The notes beneath the pieces are model-generated. The model made no database searches and was not told the DNA's origin. It saw only the letters and a list, made by a program, of their open reading frames with translations. From the NCBI GenBank assembly GCA_947646735.1, contig CANTFK010000094.1, forward strand, positions 1 through 64,000: a stretch of 64,000 nt of DNA, given 5' to 3'. Origin of the DNA: Peronospora farinosa. Lineage: Eukaryota > Oomycota > Peronosporomycetes > Peronosporales > Peronosporaceae. Numbering within the stretch: the first letter of the stretch is position 1; each line of letters opens with the position of its first letter. Both the position numbers and the translations under genes were made by a program. Shown here in pieces: positions 20,435 through 33,538 of the stretch.

Positions 20435-22090
20435 TGTGGTAAAGCGATCGAATAATTTGAAAGGGATCGATCAAAGAAATGTCGTCGATCCACAATCCTG
20501 CGCTCCGATTGGTCAATAAGGCATGCGAGATGGTTGGAAGAGGGAGTAACGGTGTGAAGAACACAGAAGAATATGAATCGAAAGGGTATTGGGTGTGGAC
20601 CACACACCACAGTCGCGATCCAGGAGGATCGGATCGAAACCTCGATCCAGAAAGAAGATCGCAAAGCGTAACCAGTTGAAGATCGATACGCAACCTCGAT
20701 CCAGAAACCGGATCGAGAAATCCGGATCGACCAAACTGGATCGACAACACAGGATCGACAAAACTGGATCGACCAAACTGGATCGACAAAACAGGATCGA
20801 CCAAACTGGATCGACAAAACAGGATCGACCAAACTGGATCGACAAAACTGGATCGACAAACAGGATCGACAAAACTGGATCGACAAAACTGGATCGACAA
20901 AACAGGATCGACCAAACTGGATCGACAAAACTGGATCGACCAAACTGGATCGACAAAACAGGATCGATTAATTCGGATCGACAAAACAGGATCGACCAAA
21001 CTGGATCGACAAAACAGGATCGACCAAACTGGATCGACAAAACAGGATCGACCAAACTGGATCGACAAAACAGGAACGACCAAACTGGATCGACAAAACA
21101 GGATCGACCAAACTGGATCGACAAAACTGGATCGACAAAACCGGATCGACAAAACCGGATCGACCAAACTGGATCGACAAAACAGGATCGACAAAACTGG
21201 ATGACAAAACAGGATAAAAAGGATGAAACGGATCGACAAAACTGGATCGACAAAACAGGATCGACAAAACTGGATCGACAAAACTGGATCGACAAAACCG
21301 GATCGACAAAACCGGATCGACAAAACTGGATCGACCAAACTGGATCGACAAAACAGGATCGACAAAACTGGATCGATAAAAATTGATCGACAAAACTGGA
21401 TCGACACAGTGTTTGAAGTGGACCACATAGCAAGTCTGATTTATTTCCAAGAAGGCGACACGCGGCAGTAGATCCTGGGCTACCGATAGGCAAGATCATA
21501 GGTTTTGGGTATTTGATTGGTTAACATTAAACAGAGTTTCTTTTACTTTGAACTACGCACGCAGACTTCTCTTCCGGGTGGGAAATTTTTTGGCCCCCCG
21601 ACGATCAAGAACTTCTGCCGCCAGTACCTACAAGTAATATCCCTGGATTGTTTGGCCAGGGATTACAAGACCTCTCACAAACAAACTTCGTCTGCGATTG
21701 GACGCAGTATCACGTAAAGGACAAGGCACAAGATCGCGAGACGGCTCAAGTGGTCAGAAGGTCAAGTGTATCAAGTGGATCAAGTATCTACATTTTTGGA
21801 CAAGGCGATCTCAAAAGAGATCAGGGCGGCTTGTATAGAGCCCCCCAAGTAACCCTCGATCGCGTGAAGATTCCCGCGTGATCGAACCCCAACCAATCCC
21901 AACCACGGTCAAGTTTAGCATCAACTCGAGTCCACCGAGAAGAGTGCTACCCGCCCTACCGACGGGTACACAAGGTGAGGAAGGAATTGCTATACACGGA
22001 AACGGAGTACCCCCTCCGATAGTCGGTTGTCCGGGCGCCAGTGGAGAGTCAGGGTCACATCAGAAATTTTGTGAACCCCGCCCCACCACA
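20435..22090 (+). repeat. Family-B 5' LTR, copy 1
   Basis: 1656 bp, TGTGGTAAAG to CCCACCACA. Layout: ~280 bp unique, a minisatellite of 14-bp units (20700-21410), then ~680 bp unique with a conserved TTTGGCCCCCCGACG block and GACGGGTACACAAGGTGAG. The last two blocks are also recognisable in family-C LTRs, so B and C are related. It is ~300 bp longer than the 3' LTR, almost entirely from array length. Confidence 0.92.
20720..21410 (+). repeat. 14-bp minisatellite inside the B LTR
   Basis: About 50 units of CGACAAAACTGGAT with variants CGACCAAACTGGAT, CGACAAAACAGGAT and CGACAAAACCGGAT. Because 14 is not a multiple of three and the unit has no stop on either strand in any frame, the array is open in all six frames and yields long meaningless frames. 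Array lengths differ among the four B LTRs of the window. Confidence 0.95.
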
Positions 22091-22091
22091 A

Positions 22092-22109
22092 TGGTGCGCG
22101 TGCCCGGAT
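22092..22109 (+). promoter_or_regulatory. Primer-binding site of element B, copy 1
   Basis: TGGTGCGCGTGCCCGGAT begins one base after the LTR. It is complementary to a tRNA 3' end (ATCCGGGCACGCGCACCA), which has the expected CCA end, discriminator, 7-nt acceptor strand and T-stem CCGGG. The tRNA identity was not determined. Confidence 0.8.
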
Positions 22110-22151
22110 CTTCTGGTGACTCGGGATTTCACCGTGAGTCCCTGAGAGAAG

Positions 22152-24441
22152 ATGTCAAGATCAAGACTGAACCTGGGATTGAAGCGTCAGAGGCAGAGGG
22201 ATCGCCGCAGACGCGTGAAAAAAAGGATCCACGGATCATTCGCGTTTTGGGAGGGGGGCAGATGAGCAGAAAACAAAAGAGGAAGATCGATCGCTCGATC
22301 TGGAAGAAAAACCTCTACCCCCTCCACAGGTCCCTTCGAGGACCCCTGCGGATCACGTTGCAAAACGAGATTCGCGAGATGAAAATCTTTCAGTTTAAAC
22401 TGAGAGATTTTCATCCAAAACCATTCCTGCAAAACCGAAGAAGAAAGAGTCGAAGAAATCACAGGTGCAATGTAGGCACCACGATCACAACTCGACGTTC
22501 GGACGAAGAAATCGGAAGATTGTGGTGTCCAAGGAAAAGAGTCAGCCGATCACGGATCGAAAACCGAAAGACCGACGAACATGGAAGAATTAGAACGGTG
22601 TTTTCACCAAAAAACTAAAGACTTTGCTATCTAGCGATCCAGTTCTCAAGATATTGAAGCCAAAGCTAATCGGATTATTACAAGGACCGGTATCAGCTCC
22701 GGTTGAAACACCGAACCAATTGGAAGCGATTCGTCGTTTGTTGAAGTTACTCAAGGAAGATGGATTCACCGCTGGAACGTTTGATGCACAGACATTGCTG
22801 GATTGTGATCATGAGCAAGTAATCAAAGCAGGACGATCGTTGTTCGAGGCGTTAACCCCTCTCACTGGGAAGTACCAAGCAATCGTGCCAGCCGCCGAGA
22901 CATATCAAACGGGCTCATCACAGTATGCATCGGCAGAATCGGAGGCGGATTCAGGAGACGGAGGCGGATTCAGGAGAGTCAGTTCCCATTCAACGGATGT
23001 CGTTGGGACCGTCTGGTGCGGCGTTTATACGCGAAAGATCGACGTCGATCGAAACGGGAGCGAAATCGGCTGATGTACCCATGGCCCGAGAATTGAATCC
23101 ATTTGGATCAAACCAGCTGGATTCCTACTTTAAAGCAGCCATGAAGAAGTACGAAGACGATCAACGGATTTTAGCTCTACCAAATGCTAATCGATCAAGG
23201 ATCAACGCCACTCCTCAAATGAATATTCCAGATGAGGAGATGGAGTCAGTTGGATCGCATCATAGTCGATCCAATATTGGCGATCCGCTAGATCTAGGAC
23301 TCGAGGATCTGAGACGACCGTTGGCGGCAGCTGCAGAAGCGATGCCAAGTGGTGGGTTCACTACGCAACGAATCCGAGTATCGGCGATCGCAGATTTAAA
23401 AGAGTTCACCAGGCAAGAAAAAGAAGAGGATCGAGCTAGAAGCTAGAACAGTAAAGTCAAATCTGCTTTCTTACCTGATCAAGCTCCCGACAACGAAAAG
23501 TGTCTCGTATTTGGAGATCTGTTGACGGGACCAGCGAGAACTGGTATAGCCAGCTAGGCCGATCGACTCGTCACCACTGGAAATCTCTATTGGAAAGTTT
23601 CATGATACAATATGGAGGGTATGGTGTATCAGTTGGAAGAAAATATTACCATGCAAGGAAACAGTCGAATGAAACTTCATTGGAGTATCTATATCGATTA
23701 AATGTGGCAGCGATCAGAGCAAAAAAATTAATTTGAGAGGGGTCGCCAGCTACCAGACGTGAACATGTGGGACTTTTTATTGAGACACTGAATGATCGCG
23801 ATCTGGCGAAACAGTTGATTATATTACGTTTGGACGATGCTGACGACATGAAAGAAACTCTACGTGCGTATCAACGTATGGAGATTCGTCAAGGAAAGGC
23901 ATCGATGGGATCCAATAAATTTCGTCAACGAGGCGCCCCTGCACCCGATCAAGCGTCATCGAAATCGGCTCGTGCAGTGAGAGCGATCCATATCGAAAAC
24001 GCTAACAATGGATCAGAGTCGGAATCGAGTGGATCTAAAGTAGAAGTGGATCGACGCCGCGTGTTTTCCGCGATGACGCATGCCCCAGCTGAAAAGCCGA
24101 GAGATTATCGCGATCGACAATATGTGATCGACAATCGTGATCGACAGAATGTGATCGATCAAGGCAAAGATCATGGTCATACTGACCCACCAAGAGCCTG
24201 CACCCATTGCGGATCGAAGAAACATGACGATCATGGATGTTGGAAGCGGTTGACCTGTCAGAAATGTGGGCGCAGAGGACATCCTTCAGACAAAAGTTTT
24301 TTCGTGTGTACTGCCTGTGGAGAGATGCACGAAGGAGGAAAATGCCCGATGAAAGAATTTTATAATCTAATTCGCCAATGGTACGTGCCGACCAAACACG
24401 CTGGGATGCTCCCGCCGAAGGCAGAGGAGATGTTAAACTAG
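22152..24441 (+). pseudogene. gag of element B, copy 1
   Basis: A basic, low-complexity N-terminal part starts at ATG 22152. The gag core is at ~23390-23740 (DNEKCLVFGDLLTGPAR, YLYRLNVAAIRAK). Two or three zinc knuckles lie at ~24200-24350 (CTHCGSKKHDDHGC, CQKCGRRGHPSD, CTACGEMHEGGKC). Several frames are used: the change near 22925-23070 is shared with copy 2, while stops around 23445 and the KSFF change in the second knuckle are private. Confidence 0.85.
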
Positions 24442-24495
24442 GACGCTCGCCAGGTTGGAATCTGGTACGAGCCGAGCGTTCTAGGCTGTAAATTT

Positions 24496-25990
24496 ATGCA
24501 TTTGTTGAAAAGGGATCTACGAATCAAGAAGTTAACAAGCGGATCGATCCGATCAACACATGTGAGGATTCAAATCATTTGCGTTATGTTTCAAGTGTCA
24601 CGAAGGTTGATTAATTTTTCCGATCGCCGGCCAAGATGGAGCTCGACCTGGCGCCAGGCGAATCGCGGGGGTATTGGAAATATTATACCCCAGGAAAGTG
24701 GTTCAAGCAGGCCAAGGCAGTGGGCAAGATCAACAATGAAAAGGCGACTATGTTGTTTGATTCTTGAGCCGAAAACTCGAACGTCGACACCACCTTTGCT
24801 CGTAAGGTAGGATGTGTCATTGACGAGAGCCAAAGGCAAGAATGCTCTGAAATTGGTGAGAATACCTATATGACCGAAGGACGAACCAAAATCAAGATTA
24901 CATTAAATGATCACTGGTATATTATTTTGACACCTGGGTGGGCGATCAAGTTGGTCAAGAAGCGATCTTGGGTATGGATTTTATGGTCCCAGCTGGGATT
25001 CGTTTGGATCTGGCAGATGGAACACTTTCTTTGCCGGATGAGGTTAGAATTCAATTGGCTGGACGAAGGCCTCCATACCAAACGAACAGACAGCCGATCA
25101 CGATCAACGATCAATATGTGGTGATCCCGGTAGGCGGATCGACGGAATTACGAATCGGTACTGGTGCACCGAATTCTAAGCTTTGGGTGAGACGAGACCC
25201 GAGATGGATACCAACAGTCACAACAGGACCGGGGGAGACTAAATATCTGCAGCTAACTAATCTTAGTGATCTAGAAGTGATTGTAAATCACGGAGCTCCG
25301 ATAGGTTGGTGGATGGCTGCGGATATGATACCTCGATCACCTGGATATGTCTCGGTGGGGTCGCGCTGATATAATGAGTGGCAGACTCTGGCCTATGAAG
25401 CAACTACAGATCGGAAGGAAGAAATCACTGATGAGCCAACAGGACCATTAGTTGATCACCCATCGTATCCACTACCAACCGAGATTTTGATGCGTCCAAG
25501 GAAGGGAGAGAACGAGAAGATCGCAAAAGTGGAGGAAATTGCATCGCAATCGGATAAGGAAACGATCAACGTGGGAATAAATTAGGATAGTACAGAAGAT
25601 CAAGGTTATCGTGACTATGAAGATCATCAGTCAAGCCGATCAAAATTTGTGATCAATATGCTGAAAGAAATCGACAAGGTGGATGGTGTACAAGACCGAT
25701 CAGGTGAAAAAATCGATATTCGTGATGAAGACATAACGGACCGAGATCAAGAACAGTCCACAGGTGTGAATGATGCGACCAGAGAAGTGGGAGAAGTCGA
25801 TCAGATACCAGATCGATCGGATGAAGCAATTGAAGATTTTACGAAGATCGTCGAAGATAACGATAAGGGACAATCCGATCGTATGAAAAAAAGTCCACAG
25901 CGATCGCAACTGAGGATGTCCCGACAAAAGAACCATCATCTGTAGAGGCAGTATATTCTCACGAGAGTGGCGAGCTGTTTGCCGAAGATG
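24496..25990 (+). pseudogene. Protease and linker of element B, copy 1
   Basis: The retropepsin motif region is at ~24750-24790, where copy 2 has LFDSGAEVSIVD; here a TGA replaces the Gly codon. Later parts read VILGMDFMVPAGIRLDLADG-like sequence in shifted frames, followed by an Asp/Arg-rich linker. It is heavily broken. Confidence 0.8.
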
Positions 25991-26001
25991 TCGATCAGCA
26001 T

Positions 26002-29000
26002 ATGGCGGTGTTGCCAGAAATTGTGATGTCTACGGTGGAAGTATCGATCGACGATTATATTCAAGTTGGCGACCCTGGAATACCATTTACAGAAGATCAA
26101 GAAAAGCTACGACAACTAATTTGGAAGAATCGCCACTTACTCATAGGGAAAGGTAATGCCTTACCTCCCGCAGCACGTGGAGCAGTTTGTGACATTGATG
26201 TTGGAGGAGCTAATCCGATCGCACAGAGAGTGCGACCTGTAGCACCCAAATTTCGGGAGAAATTAGCTGATTTGATTAAGGGATAATTGTCTGCCAAGAT
26301 CATTCGGCCATCTACGTCGCCGTGGGCTTCACCAATTGTAGTGATTATCAAGAAGAATGGCGAAGACATTCGATTATGTATCGATTATCGTAGGGTGAAC
26401 CAATTGACCCGATTGATGGTATACCCTATGCCATTGATCAGTGAGTTACTGCAAGATATGGATAAAGCTATGTGATATTGTTCCCTGGATATGGCGAGTG
26501 GATTCTGGGTGGTAGAAATGACAGAGAGAGCGAGGATGATTTCTGCATTTATTACACCGTCAGGTTTGTTTGAGTGGTTGCGAATGCCATTCGGATTGAA
26601 AAATGCTCCTCAAATCTACCAGCAATTGATTGACAATGCTTTATATGGGTATTTGAAAATCGGTACAAGCTCTGATTCAATCACAGCTGAATTGTCAAAG
26701 CCGATCGACGTGTTTACTGAAGGTGAACCAGATACTGATCCGATACCATCGGTGTTAGGTCGGCGATCATATATTGAAGATATACTGATACCTGCTACAT
26801 CGTGGACATCGCTTTATGAGAAGGTGGAACGATTGTTGGAAGCGTACAATACGTAAAAATTAATCAATCAGTGTGGCTAAGAGTTTTTAAGGACGTCGTA
26901 AAGTGGATTACCTGGGTCATCAGGTTTCGCTTGCAGGATTAAAAGCTCATCCAAAAGATTTAGAATCTCTGGTGAACGTCCCATTTCCTCGGACGTTGCG
27001 ATCGATGCAGTCATTTTTGGAAAGTCTGAATTACTACAGCCGATTTATTGAGGATTTTGCGATTTATGCATCTGTACTTTATGAGCTGCGGGAGGCAGCT
27101 TTTCATGAGATCAGCCGGGATGAGGATGTTCAGATGGTCACTGATGGTGCTGGACCAAATTGTGATCGCCAGTCTCGTGACAAGTATAAGATCGATCAAG
27201 ATTTTAAAAGTGGATCGAGAGATGGCTACATTATCGATCCAGAGTCGAATACTGGTGACGATCATGGTTGCGAGGGCAGAAACCGCTGGGAGAAGGCAAC
27301 GATCGCATTCACTCTATTAAAGGCTAAAGTAGCCACGACACCGATCCTGAAACATTTTCATCCAGATCGATCACCCGTAATTGTGGTGTATGCCAGCAAG
27401 TGGGCGATATCGGCCGCGTTACTGCAAGAGCATGATGGAGTGTTTTGGCCGGTCACCTTCACTAGTCGGACGTTGAAGCCTAATGAGATTAATTACGGGA
27501 TGGTTGAAAAAGAGGTCTTAGCCCTCCTCCGAATTCTGGAAATTTGTTATACTATGTTGGTCTTACGTGCGATCGTAGTACTTACGAGATATTCCACTCT
27601 GGCTTGGTTGTTGCAGTCTTCGGGTCTCAATGGGAGACTAGGCAGATTGGCTGCATTACTCTCGAATTGGACATTGAGGATCCGCCGAAGTGAGAAGGGC
27701 GAGGACGAGATATTGGGTACACTGGCCGCGAGTATAACCCCCCGTGAGGAAGTGGATGAAGTGCTGATCGCGATCGCTCCAAGGAAACAGCCCAGGCAAA
27801 CAATGAGTATGCCGCCACCCACAGCATAAATAGGAGAAAGCCTCCTGGTGGTCAGTTTCGATGGATCGGCTAAGGTAAAGAGGAAGGGCGGAGCATACAG
27901 TGCGATCATATGGAAATTACCAGAGTGGACGATCGTAGCTGCCGCCTCTGAATTTACGACTAATCTGACGGTGAACGAAGCAGAATATCGAGGCCTAATC
28001 CTCAGTTTCGATTTGCTAGCTGATCAGACCAGGGGACGTGTAATTATTTGCGGTGATTCAAATTTGGTGATCAGGCAAATGCGTGGCGAGATCGACTGCA
28101 AAGCACCCGGTCTACAATTGCTGCGTCGTCAAGCTATGGAAAAACTCCGATCGTGGCCAAATCACGATTTCCTTCATATGAAGCGAGAATGGAATCAGAG
28201 TGCTGATCGGCTAGCGAGCGAAGCTCTACAGCAAGAGAAAGGTACATCCGTTGTTTCCAATAGAGATCGCCAAGATCTGATCACACTCAATCGATTGGAT
28301 GAGTTGTTGCTTTCGAGTCAAGTAGATCAAGTAGTCAGAGTAGCTTCGATCACTCGGTCAGCCGTAAAAAGACGCTGGCAATCAGAAGTTTTACAGGAGG
28401 AGATCGTGCAGCAAGTTCGGATCGATCGAATAAGGCACGCAAATGATGAAGAGAATTGGATATTCAACTTGAAGACATATCTGATTGGGGACGTCGCCAG
28501 GTTGACAGCAGAAGAAGCGAAGGCCTGCACGCTGATCGCATCCGATTACGAAGTGGATCAAAGTGGATTATTATTTTTCTGCCCTGGATCGGTTGCGAGA
28601 TCCGAAAGTCGTGCAGAGCTGGCCCGTTTGGTGATACCAGAGCTATTGCAGTCAGACTTCTTACATCATTACCATACAAGTCTGGAGGGCGGTCACCAAG
28701 GAATCGGTCGGACTTACCAACGAATCAGGATGAATTTTCATTGGCGCGGATTGTACCGGAATGTGCAACGCTATGTAGGAAAATGTGTGGATTGTGAAAC
28801 GGGCAAAGGGAGATTCTCTGATCACGGAAGATCACCAGGAAATTTGCAGGCAACCTATCCTTTTCAAATCTTGGCTATGGATCATATCCCGTCGTTGCCG
28901 CGATCATTCAAAGGGAACACCGAACTGCTATTGTGGATCGATTTATTCTCTGGTTATGTGATCGCGAAGGCTAGTTCGTCTAGAGCTGCACAAACCATTG

Positions 29001-30035
29001 CAGAGAATTACGAAGAATGCGTATACCGACGATTTGGTGTAAGTGAAGCAATCCGCCATGATCGAGAGCCGAGATTTATGTCTGATTTCTTCCGAGCTTT
29101 TAATAAGATCGCAGGACAGAAACAGCGGGCTACTATGGCATACAGACCGCAAGCAAATTACACAGCTGAGCGAATGGTTCAAACTCTGACCAGAGCAATC
29201 AAGATGTATGTGACGGATGAGAATCAAAAGGATTGGGACGAATATGCAGAGCGATTGACTTTTGCGATTAATACCGCGCAAGATCGTGTCCGTGGGGATA
29301 CACCTTTCTATTTGATTCACGGTTGGGACCCACGATCAACTTTGGAGGCCACCCTGCCATTAGGAAGCACAAAGCCACGGGACCGAGATCCACGACGATG
29401 GCGATATGGCATACAACGCCAGTATCAAAGAGCACGATCGGTGGTGAATGATCGACTGAAACTTGCGATTCAAGATCGAGCCGATCGCCATAATGCAGAT
29501 CACGACCAATTGGAAATAAGCTGCGGGTCGCAAGTATGGCTCTATCTAGATCGGGTCAAGGATGGATACACTCGGAAGCTGGCACGGACCGTTTCGTGTA
29601 GCCGATAAATGCGGTGATCACGCTGTACGGTTGGAAATCGCAGGTACCCCGTATAGACTGTTTCCAATAGTCCATGTGTCTAAATTGAAACTGGTCAAAG
29701 TTTTCCCGGAACGGCCTACGAATTTGCTAACTGCAGTGGAGGCATATCGAATAGATTTCGATGAAGCATTGTTACCAGAAGATAGCTGGGAAGGCGATCT
29801 GGAGGAGGGTGAGTTCGAAGTGGAAAGGATTGCAGATGTACGATCGGGCCGTAAGACACGTTATGGTTGGGTGTACCGTCAATTTTTGGTGGATTGGAAA
29901 GGTTATGACGGACCGTCTTGGATAGATGAGGCCGATTTAAATTGCGGTGCTTTGCTGGAAGAGTTTGATCGCAATCGAGCGAGTATGAATCGTTTCGAGG
30001 TGATGCAATCGCACGAGGAGGAGTATCGTGGTTAA
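26002..30035 (+). pseudogene. pol (RT, two RNase H, integrase, chromodomain) of element B, copy 1
   Basis: Same domains as copy 2 (37869-41558) but broken by a TAA at 26284, a TGA at 26473, a TAA at 26854 and further stops near 27827 and 29606. The catalytic RT box reads YIED (Glu codon 26776-26778) instead of YIDD. Integrase has SDFFRAFNK and PQANYTAERM, where copy 2 has PQANGTAERM. It is an inactive copy. Confidence 0.9.
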
Positions 30036-30345
30036 GGACGATTTGATTGTTGGAGTGGTGAAAATATGTAAGAGTGTTACATATGTAGGTGGAAGGGATT
30101 ATATGTGGAGTGAGTATAGTGGTCACGAAATCAAAGATGGAGAAAGGGGATCACTACGAAGAAAAAAAAGAAGAAGAGGAGGATTTTGAGCGCGATGGAC
30201 GGTTGGGGGAATCCGCGATCCGGTTAGAGGGCCCAGAAGCTTGAAGTTGGAATGTCGACATGTTGAGAATGGAAAATTGAGCGAAGGAATAGAATATGCA
30301 CGGACACACCAGCACTGTATGCCGGCGATCAGCGCAGGGGACGGC

Positions 30346-31703
30346 TGTGGTAAAGCGATCGAATAATTTGAAAGGGATCGATCAAAGAAATGTCGTCGAT
30401 CCACAATCCTGCGCTCCGATTGGTCAATAAGGCATGCGAGATGGTTGGAAGAGGGAGTAACGGTGTGAAGAACACAGAAGAATATGAATCGAAAGGGTAT
30501 TGGGTGTGGACCACACACCACAGTCGCGATCCAGGAGGATCGGATCGAAACCTCGATCCAGAAAGAAGATCGCAAAGCGTAACCAGTTGAAGATCGATAC
30601 GCAACCTCGATCCAGAAAGAAGATCGCAAAGCGTAACCAGTTGAAGATCGATACGCAACCTCGATCCAGAAACCGGATCGATAAATCCGGATCGACCAAA
30701 CTGGATCGACCAAACTGGATCGACAAAACTGGATGGATAAATCCGGATCGATAAATCCGGATCGACAAAACTGGATCGACAAAACTGGATCGACAAAACT
30801 GGATCGACCAAACTGGATCGACAAAACAGGATCGACCAAACTGGATCGACAAAACTGGATCGACCAAACTGGATCGACAAAACTGGATCGACAAAACCGG
30901 ATCGACAAAACAGGATCGACAAAACCGGATCGACAAAACTGGATCGACCAAACTGGATCGACAAAACTGGATCGACAAAACTAGATCGACAAAACTGGAT
31001 CGACAAAACTGGATCGACACAGTGTTTGAAGTGGACCACATAGGAAGTCTGATTTATTTCCAAGAAGGCGACACGCGGCAGTAGATCCTGGGCTACCGAT
31101 AGGCAAGATCATAGGTTTTGGGTATTTGATTGGTTAACATTAAACAGAGTTTCTTTTACTTTGAACTACGCACGCAGACTTCTCTTCCGGGTGGGAAATT
31201 TTTTGGCCCCCCGACGATCAAGAACTTCTGCCGCCATTACCTACAAGTAATATCCCTGGATTGTTTGGCCAGGGATTATAAGACCTCTCACAAACAAACT
31301 TCGTCTGCGATTGGACGCAGTATCACGTAAAGGACAAGGCACAAGATCGCGAGACGGCTCAAGTGGTCAGAAGGTCAAGTGTATCAAGTGGATCAAGTAT
31401 CTACATTTTTGGACAAGGCGATCTCAAAAGAGATCAGGGCGGCTTGTATAGAGCCCCCCCAAGTAACCCTCGATCGCGTGAAGATTCCCGCGTGATCGAA
31501 CCCCAACCAATCCCAACCACGGTCAAGTTTAGCATCAACTCGAGTCCACCGAGAAGAGTGCTACCCGCCCTACCGACGGTACACAAGGTGAGGAAGGAAT
31601 TGCTATACACGGAAACGGAGTACCCCCTCCGATAGTCGGTTGTCCGGGCGCCAGTGGAGAGTCAGGGTCACATCAGAAATTTTGTGAACCCCGCTCCACC
31701 ACA
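30346..31703 (+). repeat. Family-B 3' LTR, copy 1
   Basis: 1358 bp, TGTGGTAAAG to CTCCACCACA, with a short 14-bp array (30680-31015). A purine-rich AGCGCAGGGGACGG lies just before it and is the likely polypurine tract. It also has a local duplication of ~66 bp (GATCGCAAAGCGTAACCAGT block) that the 5' LTR of this copy lacks. Confidence 0.9.
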
Positions 31704-32346
31704 AAGACATGTCAATTGACTGCGTGGTTATGCAGAAAGCAAGATGTCGTGTCTTCTGCACGTAGTCACGCATTGACATCTTGACGTATTTGAGTGAGAA
31801 GAAGTCTACACGCAACCAAACTTCGTATTGGAGAGGCTTCAATGTTAGACGAAGGTCATGGATATCGTCCGGCGTAGGAAATGACGACTCACCGAGGACG
31901 AGCTTCCCGAGATCTCATTCCTTGGCTTTGCCAACAAGCCGAGAAGGCAGGAAATCAACCTTGGTCGTCGGAGCGTCAATCAACCTTGACGCTATCGCAA
32001 TCTTTTACCACGCGAAACTAATGATTAAAAGGGAGACGATTTGACAATTGACGGATTATGTTGACATCTTCATCTTGATAGCGTCATGGTGCGAAGTGCG
32101 CGAGGGAGTCAATACTCGCCGATCCGCTTCGGCGAGCTCGCGCTCCATAAAGTCTTTGATGGCGGCACGTTGATCATCAGGCGTCGCTGTGCTCAGCAGC
32201 GACGTCACAATAGTTTCACCAGACACCGCCGCAAGGCGATGTAGTGCCTGCCACTCTACCGAGGTGAGATGTGGAAAATCAGAATGCTCCAGCGATACCG
32301 CTGGAGCCACCGAAGACTCGCCCATGTTCATCTCGAATCTGGTCAT
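31704..32346 (-). pseudogene. gag N-terminal part of element A, copy 1
   Basis: ATG at 32346 (minus). The start (SDFPHLTSVEWQALHRLA) matches two other gags in the window. After ~95 codons a TAA, then further stops (after SFAW and KAKE), precede the conserved KMSMRDYVQKTRHLAFC. These stops are identical in copy 2. The frame is cut by element B after SIDM. Confidence 0.85.
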
Positions 32347-32372
32347 TGGAAGGACCACAAAGTGCTACCAGG

Positions 32373-32691
32373 TGTAACGGGCTAAGGACCCGTTACCGTC
32401 ATACACTAAAAGGGCGGTGAGGAAGCGCTCTTAATGAACTCGTAAATATAACTCTGTTTTATTTTTGTTTTAGTTTTAATTCGCAGTAAGTGCGAATATG
32501 TTCCCTAGCTCATGGGAACCACTCAATATGGAAGTCAATTTATTATTGGCTAATTATTGGGTCTGGCACCCCAATAATAAACCAATGATAAAATGACGCG
32601 CAGTATCCGCTAATCGGATACTGCCCAATGCATACTTATGTAATTATGTATTAATCCTATAACTACTCATGTAATAGGTTGCCCCATTACA
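32373..32691 (-). repeat. Family-A 5' LTR, copy 1
   Basis: 319 bp, TGTAACGGGC to CCCCATTACA on the plus strand. Followed on the minus strand by TGGTAGCACTTTGTGGTCC, a conserved primer-binding-like motif two bases from the LTR. It matches the 5' LTR of copy 2 at positions where both differ from the 3' LTRs (GTCATACAC, CCAATGCATAC). CGAGT follows at 32692. Confidence 0.92.
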
Positions 32692-32696
32692 CGAGT

Positions 32697-33538
32697 TCCT
32701 TTACAGCGCGACGAAGACTTGACAAGTAGATCGCAAATTGAAAAATATTTAATATAATCCTATCCTACTAACTCCTTTACTCTATCCTTGCCTGAAGCTA
32801 TGATTCTTTGCGTCGACTGGTCTTATCCTTGTATTAACTGGTCAGGAGTGGCTGAACCCCGAGGGGCCGAGGTCGACCCATGAGGGACCCAGGTCTACCA
32901 ACGAGGGACCGGGTCGACCGATTAGGGAACTGGTCGACCAAGGAGGGACCTGGTCGACCGATGAAGGACCGGGTCGACCAATGAGGGACCTAGGTCTACC
33001 GATGAGGGACCTGGTCAACCAATGAGGGACCCAGGTCTACCGATGAGGGACCTGGTCAACCAATGAGGGACCCAGGTCTACCGATGAGGGACCTAATTGA
33101 CCAATGAGGGACCCAGGTCTACCGATGAGGGACTGGGTTGACCGATGAGGGACCGGGTCGTGCGACGAGGAACCCAGATCTACCGATGAGGGACCGAGTC
33201 GACCAATGAGGGACCGGGTCTACCGACGAGGAGCCGAGGTCGACCGATGAGGGACCCAGGTCTACCGATGAGGACCTGTTCGACCAATGAGGGACCGGGT
33301 CGACCAATGAGGGCCATTATCGACTCCCTTGGGTACAAGTTAAACGTTACCCTGGTAATGGCCTCTCCTTTGTTTGTCTTTCACGTTCTCAGCCAACGGT
33401 CGTTTTACTCCGAGGTTCCCTTTATCTCGGGCCCCTTCTTTCTAGTGCGTGGTCCCTTCTCTCTAGTCCACGGCCCCTTGTCCCTTCAATCCGACTGGCC
33501 CCTGGGTTCTTCACAATTTAGGAAAGCACTTCACCACA
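32697..33538 (-). repeat. Family-C LTR, second half, with ~20-bp minisatellite
   Basis: Continues the LTR interrupted at 12611, ending TTCACCACA at 33538. Positions 32870-33310 hold about 20 units of a 20-21-bp repeat built on ACCGATGAGGGACC with GGTC or AGGTCT joints, more units than in the solo LTRs. It should not be read as a CRISPR array, since the units are contiguous without spacers. Confidence 0.88.

Larger units (their letters stand above)
20435..31703 (+). mobile_element. Gypsy family B element, copy 1 (nested in gag of A)
   Basis: 11.3 kb, plus strand, with LTRs 20435-22090 and 30346-31703, a tRNA-type primer site, gag, protease and chromodomain pol. Flanks AAGC (20431-20434) and AAGA (31704-31707) are a 4-bp target duplication with one mismatch, the same mismatch as in copy 2. 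The coding DNA is extremely rich in GATC. Many stops are private to this copy. Confidence 0.92.
12612..32691 (-). mobile_element. Gypsy family A composite element, copy 1 (inverted arm 1)
   Basis: A ~20.1-kb unit on the minus strand bounded by family-A LTRs (32373-32691 is 5', 12612-12921 is 3') and a perfect 5-bp target duplication CGAGT. Order on the minus strand: LTR, gag start, inserted element B (20435-31703), gag end with zinc knuckle, protease and linker, RT, RNase H, integrase interrupted by a solo LTR (15112-16197), chromodomain, LTR. Gag and pol carry stops and frameshifts, and nearly all are also present in copy 2. Non-autonomous now. Confidence 0.9.

Noticed and set aside
20364..21499. 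Long open frames on both strands (up to 354 codons) across the B LTR array, and the mirrored ones at 30123-31063, 36841-37781 and 46414-47685
   Set aside because: They are by-products of a 14-bp repeat with no stop in any of six frames; the peptides are period-14 repeats without domain signal.
32870..33310. Array of ~20-bp repeats resembling a CRISPR at first sight
   Set aside because: Units are contiguous with no unique spacers, lie inside an LTR, and the window is eukaryotic.
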